From Euonymus europaeus (lineage: Eukaryota; Streptophyta; Magnoliopsida; Celastrales; Celastraceae), in the NCBI GenBank assembly GCA_963580455.1, contig OY756968.1, positions 22,599,996 to 22,663,995 of the forward strand: a DNA stretch of 64,000 nucleotides, read 5' to 3'. The translations under genes were made by a program, and so were the position numbers. Of this stretch, positions 9,651 through 21,193 are shown piece after piece; positions within the stretch are counted from its first letter, which is position 1, and every line of letters begins with the position of its first letter. The notes under the pieces are model-generated. The model made no database searches. It was not told the origin of the DNA and saw only the letters and a list, made by a program, of their open reading frames with translations.

Positions 9651-12566
9651 CTAACCAGTTTTTGTTTTGGAAGCCTTTCTCTTTTGTTGTCTTCGAGGAA
9701 TTGAGTTCTTCATCCCAATGAAAAACATCAGCGCCCCAAAAAGTGCCATATTCTGTAACGAAAAATCCGTCCATAATTGACATAATCCAAAGGAACAATA
9801 TGGAAAAAAGTGACGTTGGTCCCTAATTTCAGCATGGAGAATTCAGAATTGAAAGAGACAAGGCAGAAAATGAACCTGTGTAAATTTGATGAACAGCTGA
9901 TTGAATTCTTTTGACTCGCTGTCGTAGTTATAGAAATCATATATTATCGGCGTAGCAATCAACTGATGCAGAAGCTGCATGAAGAAAGAATGTCAGAACA
10001 TGCAGAAACTGAGTGTATAACAAAATGTTCCTCTACATAGCATGTTATAGTTGCAAGACGATCCAATGACAATACACGGCATAATATGATTATGACCACA
10101 AACCAGAACAAATGCGCCAAAGGAACTGCCCAATATAAAAAGGGTGCCACCAACACCCTTGAATGCTATAGCTGCAACAACTAAATGTTTAACCTGCGCA
10201 TAGAAGATTAAAAAAAAAATCAGAATACATGGACTTACAGTAATGATTTCAACTTTGATTCAAACCTTTTAGTCCTAAGTAAGATGATGTTGCTTGGGAA
10301 GCTATTGCAAGGTGGGCATTCATCCATACAGCAAATCCACCACAGACATACAGTTCAATTTATTACATTTTGGAATAAAAATGGAAACCAATAAACAAAA
10401 GCTTATTAAAAACCCTCTGAGAAGGCCACTGGAGTCATCATCTTCAACATACACAACAAATACCAATATCGATAAGTATGAGACATTGGAAAACCAAATT
10501 ATCTCAACATCTAACTTTCCACTGATTCTAGCTCTTGTAGAATCTCACTTTCAAACATTGTCGTTCTCATAAGCTCTTAAGCCTCCAATTTGGGGCAGCA
10601 TCAAACAACATTACATTTCTACATGATGGTAAGAAATTACCCAGCCCATTTCAAAAACCAAAGGAAGCTAAATCAGTTTTCTATACACTGGTATCTGTGT
10701 CATGCTTCATGCAAAACAATTCTTCTCTTTTCGAATTCAAAACATCCTCTCATTATAACTTTTTTTACTCCACATCTCTATATTCTTTAAATGATCGTTT
10801 ACAGAATTTGTGGAAACTTAAATGGTTTGCCAGGATGCATACGTGTGAATGTGTGCGGGTGTGTCTATATCCAAGAGAAAGAGAGAGAGAAAGAGAAGCG
10901 ATCCTCACTTCAATTTCTGGCAGCTGTACGCCCGTGCTAGAATGCACAAGCTTGGCAAAGATATCAAACTTTGGTTTAAGAGTCTTCCCTGCAAGTCCAC
11001 CATCAACCCCAATTTCATTGAACCTAATATTCCAAAATACAACAGTATATCACAACAGAGCATCTCAAAAGCAAAAGAATAAATAATTATTATAAGTCAA
11101 GAATCATTAATTTGAACAATAAGAAAAGGAGAGATTCAAAAAATTCAATATAATCAAGAAGCTGATTTTCAGTTTTTTCAGAGAATAAAAGTCAATATCC
11201 TAAAATGGGAACCAAGAAACAGTGGCTTAGCAGTGTTGCATAATAACAAAGTAATATGATACAGTAGATCAACTTTCCCAACTCACCATGCCACAAAGAA
11301 GATTTCTATCAGGTAATTGCAATATTGAAAGGACAACTTTTTCCCAGATCAAACTGAATGGGACAAGGAACAATGCGGTAAGACTGTAAAGGTGAAAAGA
11401 ATACTATTAACCCATTCCAGCAGAAGGTTAAATCTACAATACTGCTGCACAAAAATTCACACCAGCAAAACTTAAAACAAAGAGAGACCCCGGAAAACCC
11501 GGCCCAATTGCAGCCAGAGCAGATTCTCTTATGTTTTTTATTTATTCCCAAATCAATGCTAATCTCTTCATGATACATGATCAAAGAACAAACAAATGCA
11601 GTCTTCAAAAAAATACCTAAAAAGTTTCAGTATTCTCTCATTTACTTGCACGTGCAGTTTCACCTTAGTACACACCGCAGAAGACATGACAAGAGAGTAA
11701 TTTCAAGATTAAATATCAAATCTACTAAGTATATACATCTATCTGTCATGTCAATGATTTCTTTTATAAAATATTGTAAGTACTACAATTCAATAATTAT
11801 GTTGCCACCGAATTTGCTAAAATAATAGTTTCCAAACTCAAAAATATCATTTGATAGATTCTTTTTCTTTCCATTTTCAAAACGTCAAAACGGTTTCTGG
11901 ACACCCATCAGTTTCAGAATACACAACAAATTGAAATAATTACACCCACACAGTTCCAATGAATACTGAAGTTAGGGTGGTTTTGCAGATCCAGCACTTT
12001 CCACATCATGAAGTTTTGAAATCCATTCCCAAAATTATTTTCCAATATAAGTCCATTTTTGCAAAGCTAAAGTTTCTTATGAAATAATGTAGCCTTCTGG
12101 GAGATAATCTCACAGCAATACCCGTTGTGAACGTTAAATTCAGGCTACACTGCATATTACTACACCGCCCATGAGCAAAAAACCTGGATTTAAATTAGTT
12201 AATCAAACTAAGAAGATCATTAAAAGTTCACCTCAATCACTTCATAAAACTCAAATCTAGAAACAGAGTAAAATAAAAAATATTCAGTACTCGGTCCAAT
12301 TTCGTAGATCCACATAAACGCAGTTGTTAAAGTTTAAAGCACAAACCAAAAGGAAAACACTAATCGTGACTACTATTTGGTTTGGAAACAGTCAACACCA
12401 CCAGTAGCAAAGTAAAATCAAGCAGATCCAAGCAAATCCAACAAGAAAAATTGATAAGTGTATGCATACATGTATAGGTAGAGTCAGAGACAACTTACTC
12501 CTGGTAGGCGGAGAGTATGAACACAGAAGCGAAGAGGAGTCTTCCAATAAAAGAAGCGAAAGCCAT
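9651..12566 (-). CDS. HR-like lesion-inducing protein (DoxX-like membrane protein)
   Basis: Five exons join in frame: 12499-12566, 10909-11023, 10104-10193, 9876-9974 and 9651-9752. They give 157 aa, the normal family length. The protein starts MAFASFIGRLLFASVFILSA and contains FNEIGVDGG, KPKFDIF, VKHLVVAAIAFKGVGGTLFI, LLHQLIATPIIYDFYNYD and NMALFGALMFFIGMKNSIPR. These are hallmarks of plant HR-like lesion-inducer proteins. About four hydrophobic segments are visible, so it should be a small integral membrane protein. The lesion phenotype is known from the family; the molecular function is unclear. The first intron is long (about 1.5 kb). Start choice: the ATG at 12566 gives the conserved N-terminus. 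The C-terminus is basic (RRQQKRKASKTKTG). Confidence 0.95.
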
Positions 12567-13446
12567 CGATCGTCGCTCCGAACTTCGTTTTCAAATCTTG
12601 GACAAACGAACAATTGAACAAAGGAAGAGAAAAACACAAGCAGTGAATCTCTCTATGGCTCCTCGCTCCTCGGCGTATGAAGAAAGATCCGTTTGATGGA
12701 TTTGCGGGTTTTGAATCTCTTGACTTTTGTTTGTAGTTTTACAGAATTGGACATTCAATTTATTTATTTATTTTATTTTTTTGAGAAAACATTCAAAATT
12801 TGAAACACAAGTTAAATTGGGAAAAAAAAAAGTTTGTGTGGGGGGTCGCGTCTGCTGATAGAGTCAAATATACCCTTGAAGGGCCTTTTTAAAACAAAAA
12901 AAAAATCTTGGTTTATTTATTTGTACCTTTTTTTTAGAGTTTATTAGTCATAAATCCCTCAAAATAATTTTATATTTCAATAAGGATAACCTCTTTTTTT
13001 GAAGCATAAGGTCCATAAAAAATTAAAACATATTATAATAAGAAGAAGTAGTTTAAAATATATTTTCTCTCATTTTTTCCTATCATTTTTTCTCTCTCAT
13101 TTTTTCCTCTATTTTCTTTTTATTTTTCTCTCTGTTTTTGAGATCACTTATTTTCTCTCTCTTTTTTTTAAATCAAAATTGAAATATTCTCTTCTTATAT
13201 ATATATATATATATAACATTGTTCTCTCTCTCTTTTTTTTCATCTCTATGTGTAATATTATGTTGATTTCTTAATATTTCTTTGTATGATATTTTTTTTT
13301 AATAACTGTCTCGTAATCGAGCGAATAGTTTTCAGAAGTTTTATTTTATATTAAGATGATATTGTTGCTAGTCAAATTAATATACTCATATTTGAATAGT
13401 GTTTAAAGCTTTGTACAATCTTAATAATGAATATATATATATATAT

Positions 13447-13655
13447 AGGGTTTAAGATTTTAGGGTTTTAAAATTTAGAATTTTACGGTTTAGGGTTTTA
13501 AAATTTAGGATTTATAATTTTAGGGTTTATATATGATTTTGAGGTTTAGAATTTTAGTTTTAGAGTTTAGGTTTTAGGGTTTAAGATTTTAAGGTTTAGA
13601 AATTAGGATTTTAGAGTTTACTGTTTTAGGTTCTAGGATTTTATAGTTTAGGCAA
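13447..13655 (+). repeat. Degenerate interstitial telomere-like (TTTAGGG) tract
   Basis: About 200 bp built from variants of TTTAGGG (TTTTAGGGTTTAAGATTTTAG, GGTTTAGGGTTTT and so on), most with point changes. It looks like a decayed plant telomere repeat seeded internally. Smaller similar tracts lie near 26020-26050 (same strand) and 47045-47125 (opposite strand). Confidence 0.7.
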
Positions 13656-15783
13656 AGAAAGATAGCGAGTCCCAATATCTCTTTCATATGATAGATGTGT
13701 TTCTGATGTCAGTTGTGATCGAACAGTTATAACTTACTCGTTTGAGTTCTGATTGAAAGTATTTTTTCGCATTCAAATGAAGACTCTAAGACCTAAATAA
13801 TTGTGTCTAATAAATTTTTGAGGATTCGAATGTTTTAGGCATCTAATCGAGACTCATCAATTTTTTTAATGAATCGTATACACAATTTTGCATTAAGTTT
13901 ATCTCCACTAAATTTAATTACATTAGTTATATGTCGTAGTTTTGTTATGAACTATTTGGTTATGTTAGGTAAAACATTAGCATATATGTGTATTTGAAAG
14001 TGATGTTTTAAATTCTAAACAACGCTGATGCACTTAATTTATTTGAATTAAGTTCATATGTGCTAAGTTTATTAGCTGTATTAAATTTTTCCAGCTTAGA
14101 ATAGATCAACAAATTGATCTTGTTTGGAGGAACCTTCCATACTCATTTAGAATATATGATTTTTTAAAAATTTCATCATGTATTTTGAAAAATAAATTAT
14201 TTTGAAATTTTGATTGAAAATAAAAATGTTGATGTCATGCACAAGGGAAAATTGTGAGAGACACATCAATTTATTGTGTTATGTTATTTTTTTTAATGAA
14301 CAAGGGTATAAATTTAACTTGATAATCTATGTCATTGTTAATGATTTTTTTTTCCAGTTGTTTTTATTGAAATAAATTTTACTCATTGTGTCCTTATTGG
14401 TAATTGCTCTTTTTTATTATTATTGCATTGTGTTTCTCGTCATGTCATTGCAAAACGTTGAGGCGAAATCACAACCAAACACAACAAAGTTTTTAATAAA
14501 TCATAGTGAGTTTCGCTAAAAAGCGATGCTATAGAGGTGCAATCTAGAAGTCATATATTTTACATATTTGTTGTGAGAAAATAAGTAAATATATAAAAAA
14601 ATACAAACAAATAAGTGACTCGATGATTGAGTTGCAAGGGACAATCTAGAGATTAATTTCGAGAAACAACATCTTCACACATCATTGACGGGAAAAGCTG
14701 CTTCATAACAGTTACCTGTTGAACAACATGGTAGGAAAAAGCTGTATGCATTGAACTTGATAGCCCTAATTATAAGAACATTCAAAAATACATGTCGTTC
14801 GACTGTACTTTATGCTTAATTATCTGAATTAAAAATTCTTCCAAATCACGAGTAATATTAAGGAGGAAGCTCAGTCAATTCAGCAATTATAGTTATATTC
14901 AATCTCCAGCACAGTTGCCTTGAAAAATGTTGATTTCATGTACCTGCAGTTTTCAATTGAAATGAATGAGGTTAGCTCTGCACATTTTTATACTTAGCAA
15001 TCAACTAAAAATATAACACACAGTTAAAATTATCTGATAATTTATTGTACCACATGAAAGTGTTCTCATTAGAAGAACATTAATTAATCTACGCACCCCC
15101 TAACTACGTACCTACACTCTCTCTTTTTTTATAATCAAGAATGACAATATCATACAAAGTTTGTCCTTTACACATTCATATGAAGCTAGCTAAATTCGAG
15201 TCGTCGGATTCGGAAGATAGAAATTTCTCATTAGACACATATGAAAGCTTTTCAAGAATCAGTGAAACGGATTTCTGCATTCAAAATCTATAATCCCAAA
15301 ATCACATTCAACACTGTTAATAATAATCTATCTAAATTTATGATTCTTATCCTTTTGGGGGATGCGTCATGCGTGTTCAAACTGGCTGTACAGATCAAGC
15401 CATCAAATAAAAATTCGCAAGCCAGAGACAAAAATGAATTAAGAATAGAAACATGAGACTAGATAAATAATTAAGGATCTGTTCCCCAAATGCTTTGATA
15501 AATGAAAGACTAGCAAGTATTTAATTTTCTTGGGATCGTTTATGCATATATAAAATGATCATGAGGCGTATTTTCACCTACTCTTTCATGTTTCTAAATT
15601 CTAACCAGCTATCTTGCTAATTAAAGAAAGAAAATGTGAGAATCTATATATATATTATTAAGTTGTGCAACTATCCCTAGACACTATATAAGTTTACTCT
15701 ACTTGTATTTATATGGTAATTACAACTTCCTAATTAGTTTCAAGCTTTTGTCTTATAATGACTAGATTATAGAGTTTTGAAAG

Positions 15784-15785
<2 letters not shown>

Positions 15786-15834
<49 letters not shown>
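15786..15834. repeat. (TA)n microsatellite
   Basis: About 24 uninterrupted TA dinucleotides. Confidence 0.95.
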
Positions 15835-15836
<2 letters not shown>

Positions 15837-16309
15837 TGAGTGTGTTTGTGTATATATATAATCATAATCATGCATGTACTGATTCAAAAATACTCATGAA
15901 TGGTTACATACATCAAGACATACTTTCTTACTCTCCAAACGAAAGTACTCAACTAGTGGACAATAGAAATACTCTACCAGTACTGAGTCTTATTATATAA
16001 AGGAAAAATATAGGTAATGTTCTTCATTAGGTAAAAGATTTAGGTCCTTGGATTCATTTCTAGGTCTAAAATGCACAAACTAGTATTTGCCCTAATTAAA
16101 CATAACCAGTTTTAATTCCTTTCCCCTTCTATGTCTATCGGACAACCTTTTCTTCTACCAAAATCCCAAGAATACTACACTTGACTCAAAACAACAACTC
16201 TAGTAGGGGGTTTGCTTGTATTAACATTTCTAGGGTTCCTAGTTCTTTATTTATGGAAAGAAAAAGGTCATGTCTTCACCGATTATATATATGTGATCGA
16301 TCGATCTCC

Positions 16310-17139
16310 TCATGAATGTCTCATGTAGCCAAACGCCACCGATTGAAGATCATCCGTACTACTGTCTTGAAAATTCCAGCCGTTTGTTTGCACATCTATA
16401 TTCGAATTCGAACCCTCTTCGAAGCTATCCGGTGAGACATTGTCTGTTGGATTCACTGAATTCCCCATTGCTGATGAGTTCACACCAAAAACTCCATTTT
16501 CATAGTGCGGAATAATGTTGTTGCAGGTAAGGTTTGGAATGGTGGACTGTACCACCATATTTGAACTACTCTCAAGCTGATGTTGAATCCAGCTTTGGAC
16601 ATTATCCTGTGTGTGAGAAGAAGCATATTCTCCATAGAATCTCTCATTAGGGTTTACGGAACCCGAACCCAAGCTGTTCACAAGTGTTCTAGCGGCTTGT
16701 TCCTTGAGAGAGGCTAGTTGTGCTTGAAGATTGACAACCTAGAAACACATCAATTTTCATAAAATTAGGGTTTTAGCTAGCACAACCAATTATAAAATAT
16801 TTTTGATCAATATCTAATCATAATTAAGGGCATCAAGTAATTAACGATGCTAATTACCTGTTGTTGTAGTGCAAAAATATGTGAAACACAGCCATAGATG
16901 GGATCTTGAACCCTAGCTTGAGCTTCATATGAGATCGTCACGGCAGCTTCACAACGATCATTCACAGGGAGATGAGCAAGCAACTTTGAGACATTGCTCG
17001 CACCAAAAACCTTGTGAATGGCAGCAAAGTGGGTAGCACCTTGTTCGTGGCAGAAATAAGGTGCAAAAATACAACCTTTCACACATTTTCTTCTCAAGAA
17101 CTTGCAAGCTCCACAAGGAGAACCAGAAGAACCTGTCAT
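16310..17139 (-). CDS. LBD29: LOB-domain transcription factor, LBD29-type
   Basis: Two exons, 16858-17139 and 16310-16738, join in phase 0 to give 236 aa. The LOB domain starts at the N-terminus with the C-block CX2CX6CX3C at C9, C12, C19 and C23 ([15 protein letters not shown]). It is followed by the GAS block ([18 protein letters not shown]), the DP.YGCV segment, and a leucine-zipper-like coil spanning the exon junction ([18 protein letters not shown]). These make it a class I LBD. The domain matches Arabidopsis LBD29 closely as I remember it, and the neighbouring genes support that. LBD29 is a nuclear, auxin-induced regulator downstream of ARF7/ARF19 in lateral-root initiation. The C-terminal half is variable and Ser/Asn-rich, as usual for the family. 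A possible TATA box lies at 17225-17232. The exact orthology call is an inference. Confidence 0.9.
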
Positions 17140-17224
17140 CTTAATTGGTTGATCTGATATTTAGGGATGTTTGTGTAGTGTTTTTAGCTATAGATAGGTA
17201 GAGCAATTAAGCAATTATGAACAA

Positions 17225-17232
17225 GTATATAA
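17225..17232 (-). promoter_or_regulatory. Candidate TATA box of the LBD29-type gene
   Basis: TATATAAA on the plus strand, reading TTTATATA on the gene strand, about 90 bp upstream of the ATG. Confidence 0.4.
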
Positions 17233-18240
17233 ACACCAAAGGGAGATGAGGGTGGATGAATTGTTAATTACAATTGGTCCCCTAAATGGGCTACCATTTT
17301 TCATTATTTTCCTCTTAAAAAACCAGCTTGTCCTAATTAATATTTTTAATTATTCCCTCACATGAGATTCCATTTTGCATCCTTATACGACAAAAAAAAA
17401 GAACTAACATAAACAAAACCCATTTGTTTTTGTTCTATCACTGATTATATATGTGTGTCTGCAATTGTATACATGGCTTTTTTTTCCCATTTTTTCTAAT
17501 ATATCTTGATGGCTCCTTGCATATATGTGATTGATAATGTAACAGCAACTCTTGAGAACTAGCTAGAAATAGGTAGACTTACATACAAATGATATGAAGC
17601 ATATTCAATTTTAACTGAACCTTCAGAGCATGTGACAAGTACACTTGCAAATCTTTTTGGTAAGAAATATCCCAAAAGGCCAATATGCTGCCTGACACAA
17701 TATGATCAGTTACTAATCAATCTAATTAAACCATATAGATTCAGGCAGATCAGTTAGTTAAGGTAGGCGAAGATGGAATCTCAACTTGAACAATAAATTA
17801 AGAAGCTACCCATGCTGATCTCATCGATTATTAGATTAACCCTAAAATTATAGAGAAATCAATCCTAAACTATACCCTATCAACCAAGCTAGCTACATAT
17901 ATATATTTCTTCCATCTTAATTAGAGAAGTACTAGAGTGTGATTTTCATCATCATTAATTTATAGTTATATAAACGCATTGAGTATCCATTTTTTATGTT
18001 CTTAATTAATGAGAGGATTCTATATTTATATAGAACACAAAAGATAGTGAGACTGGATTAATTGTACAGTTGATGAACAAGGGGGAGGCACAAATGGGTC
18101 TTCTATATGTAATAGGAATTAGATACTAATTAAAAGTCATCAAGGTCAGGTTGTCGAGCATTAAACAGTACCATTGCATTAATTTTTATTAAAATAGTGA
18201 TTAATTAGTATCAATCACTTTCTTTAGTCACACATAGGCA

Positions 18241-18246
18241 CCGACA
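18241..18246 (-). promoter_or_regulatory. TGTCGG auxin-response-element-like motif upstream of LBD29-type gene
   Basis: CCGACA on the plus strand, TGTCGG on the gene strand, about 1.1 kb upstream of the ATG. TGTCGG is a known high-affinity ARF site. A six-base match also occurs by chance. Confidence 0.3.
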
Positions 18247-19222
18247 TGTAGACCTTCCCTAATGTGCCACTGGCCCCACTTCCCACCACCTAATAATGAC
18301 ACCCGACTTAATTAAAGTGATCCTCGATCTCTCTCCCACATACGTGCACAAGGAATTTTCTGTTTCTTAAAAAAGACATTATTTATCTTCAAAATTATAA
18401 TATTCAAGATCAATTTATTTTGTATATTCAAATCAAATTAGGGCCGGGAGAGAGAAATATAGCGCAAAATTTGTATCTTTAGATATCCGCTTTAAACATG
18501 TTTACAGAGAACTCAACGTAAATATCAAATATTTCATATTGGTTGGGTATGTTCCAACCGAGTGGTATATATTGATAAAAAGCCTCCCTCAACCACTATC
18601 AAGGTTTTTTCTCAAGTTTAAATGAGTTGGATTCAAGCTCACTTATTAGACTTGGGAGAAATTAAAGTCGTACATGTTCGATGTATTCTCGAAAATCGAA
18701 CAATCCAAAATGAATAATATTATTGATGTGTAACTTACAACACTCAATGGTGCGGCTGACTTAATATGCCCTAGTTCTGTCTTAATAACAACTTTACATA
18801 ACCTAGCTAGTTGATGTGATTTGAGAGGAAAAGCTAGAATAGGTGATCCATAATAAGAACAAAACCCTTCCCTTAATTAATTTACTTCCCAGACACAAAT
18901 CCATAATGCCATATTTTCATAAGCCAAATTATAATAGAATGATGACAAGGCTATTAATCTACAATCCAGAGCAAAATGGGGGGACACAGGTGGATTAATT
19001 AGCTAATTAATTAGTTGGAAATTTGGGTTTATGCATGGCATGGATCGACCTCATTTTGCAGCCATATAAAGCCCACCAATATTACTTTCTTCGAGTCATG
19101 TGTACTTGTTCGCCACTTGAGCATGAAAAAGGAGGAAGAATGAGATTTATGATTATTAAATGAATTAATTAATCATCAACTTTAGACAATTGTTTAGTAG
19201 AGGTTCAACTAATCTTAAAAGG

Positions 19223-19237
19223 TTCATCAAAAAAAAA
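19223..19237 (+). mobile_element. 15-nt LINE poly(A)-tail insertion with 16-bp TSD
   Basis: AACTAATCTTAAAAGG occurs at 19207-19222 and again at 19238-19253. Between them is only TTCATCAAAAAAAAA. This is the layout of target-primed reverse transcription that stopped just after the 3' terminus. The same TTCATCA(n) terminus is seen, inverted, at 20643. Confidence 0.75.
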
Positions 19238-19363
19238 AACTAATCTTAAAAGGAACATACCTCATGAAAAGGATAACCTAGCTTAATAGCTCTACCTGAG
19301 TACTAATCCCCACTTTTAATTAAAATAAACAAAATAAAATTGAATTCTTCATCTTACATACAT

Positions 19364-19398
<35 letters not shown>

Positions 19399-20642
19399 TG
19401 ATGATCAGACTTCTAGCTAGATATAGTTTTTTTCTTCTTCTTTTTGATAATAATTAATAAGCATTACTAGCATTAATTTTGGAGAGACAAAAAGCACCGA
19501 GGCTTTTAAGGCATACAGAAAGAACATAGAAATTGGAACGAAATGCACAATCAATAAATTGCATAATAAATTTATATATTTGTACCTTTCTTATTTTGTA
19601 TTTGAAGTCCCATGATTAATTAATATTAACTCTTAACTTTGGAAAAAAAGTCTGGACAGACAAGAATGGATTCCTCATCAGTACTTTTTGTATCTAAAGG
19701 ATAATTAATTGTCATCAATTACATAATTAAGCAGATAAAGGTTGTGTGTATATATAGTCCGTACTTACACCAACCTGTATTTTCACTAACAAAGTGATCA
19801 GAGAGAGCATCGGAATCAAAATCTTCATTTCAGATTTCGTATGTTTTGCTGTCGTTTTGCATTGCCAATCAGGATGAACTCTGAATATAGATATACATAT
19901 AGAGATATACATGCTGATGAGGTATTTTGTTTGTACTGACTTAATGGCTTCCATATATAAATATGTAGTATTGAGCTTTTATGTCAAGACATTATTCTCT
20001 ATACATAGATTTCAACCTTTTCTGTTTCGTTTTTTATTTTCTCATGGAGAAATGAATAATTAGGGTTTATGTATTCTGGATTTTTTACGTTTCAACCAAT
20101 CGCTTGACACCATTTTTGTGATTTATGTGGAATCCTTCGAAAATTTTGTGGCACCGATTCATCAAATAGTTTTAAAATCATGGACATCGATCAATCGAAA
20201 ATAATCAAAAGTTGCTTGTAGTTCATGCTTTGCTGGTAGGAATAACAACGGGGGCGGGCAGGTATGCCCTCCCATCTCTGCTCCCGAACCCATCCCATCC
20301 CCGTCTCGACCCCTTAGCCATATATAATACTATATATATGTATTATATAACCAAAATGCAAATAACTATTATAGTTATGTGTAGTATATGTACTACTATT
20401 ATATTTTTATAATTACATGCTTAAAAAAATGATTCAAATAAGTTATTGGCATAGTCACTTTTTAGTCTTGAAACAAATTGCATATTAATCAAGTCCTTAT
20501 AATCTCAAAGCATCTTAAATATATACATAAAAAATTAGACAATAATTCGGATCAAATTTGAGATCAGATATGATATTATCATACTCTATCCGTCCCAGAC
20601 TCACGATTACTTTTACCAACCCTCAGTTTAAAAAATGTGTTT

Positions 20643-20656
20643 TTTTTTTTTGATGA
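20643..20656 (-). mobile_element. 14-nt LINE poly(A)-tail insertion with 18-bp TSD
   Basis: AGTTTAAAAAATGTGTTT occurs at 20625-20642 and 20657-20674, separated only by a short T run plus GATGA. On the minus strand this reads TCATC followed by A's, the same terminus as the insertion at 19223. Confidence 0.75.
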
Positions 20657-20915
20657 AGTTTAAAAAATGTGTTTGATACGTTGGTATACACTTCATTGGG
20701 ATTGCCGTGCACGTGCAGAATAAAAAAAAACCCTGCTTCACATGATGTTGACACGTCGCATGAGTGGCACTATTCTTTTATCTTTTGATTCTTTTTATTT
20801 AATATCTTCACACGATCGGTGGGTCCAATTAAAGTAGATATCCACGTGCCCTCCAGCTCTGAAAATGTTCAATTAGATGAGTTTTTTTTTTTTTTTTGCC
20901 ATATAGTATATAGTA

Positions 20916-21193
20916 CTTCTTGCGTTCTTAAATAACGATCTCTTTTATTCTTTAAAAAAGCATTAAGAAAATCAATTAATACCCATAAAAGTACTAATAT
21001 AACATTTATCTTTCCTATTTAAAAAATTAATTATTAAGGTGAGAATATGAAGATATATAATTAATGAGTGTAATTTAGATAAGGATGAAAATGATAGAAA
21101 ATGTTAAAAATATTCTTGATTTCTTAGAGACATAGTTAAATTAAAACAATTTTTTCTTCTTCAAATAATGACATGTTTAAGAATGAAGGGAAT
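20916..21193. mobile_element. Worn MITE-like element
   Basis: The left end (CTTCTTGCGTTCTTAAATAA) and the inverted right end (CCCTTCATTCTTAAACATG) are partly complementary and resemble the CTCCNTCCGTTCTTAAATAA ends of plant Tc1/Mariner-type MITEs. TSD and precise ends are not clear. Confidence 0.45.

Larger units (their letters stand above)
12567..16309. other. Gene-free AT-rich stretch between the lesion-inducer and LBD29-type genes
   Basis: The first 150 bp or so are probably promoter and 5' UTR of the lesion-inducer gene. The remainder holds low-complexity T/CT-rich tracts (about 13060-13260), telomere-like degenerate repeats (13447-13655) and a TA microsatellite (15786-15834). No supported coding exon. 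Confidence 0.6.

Noticed and set aside
10697..11086. 129-codon plus-strand ORF
   Set aside because: It overlaps the antisense of lesion-inducer exon 2 (10909-11023) and has no recognisable feature, so it is a shadow.
12999..13274. 91-codon plus-strand ORF rich in Phe/Leu/Ser
   Set aside because: Translation of T-rich low-complexity DNA.
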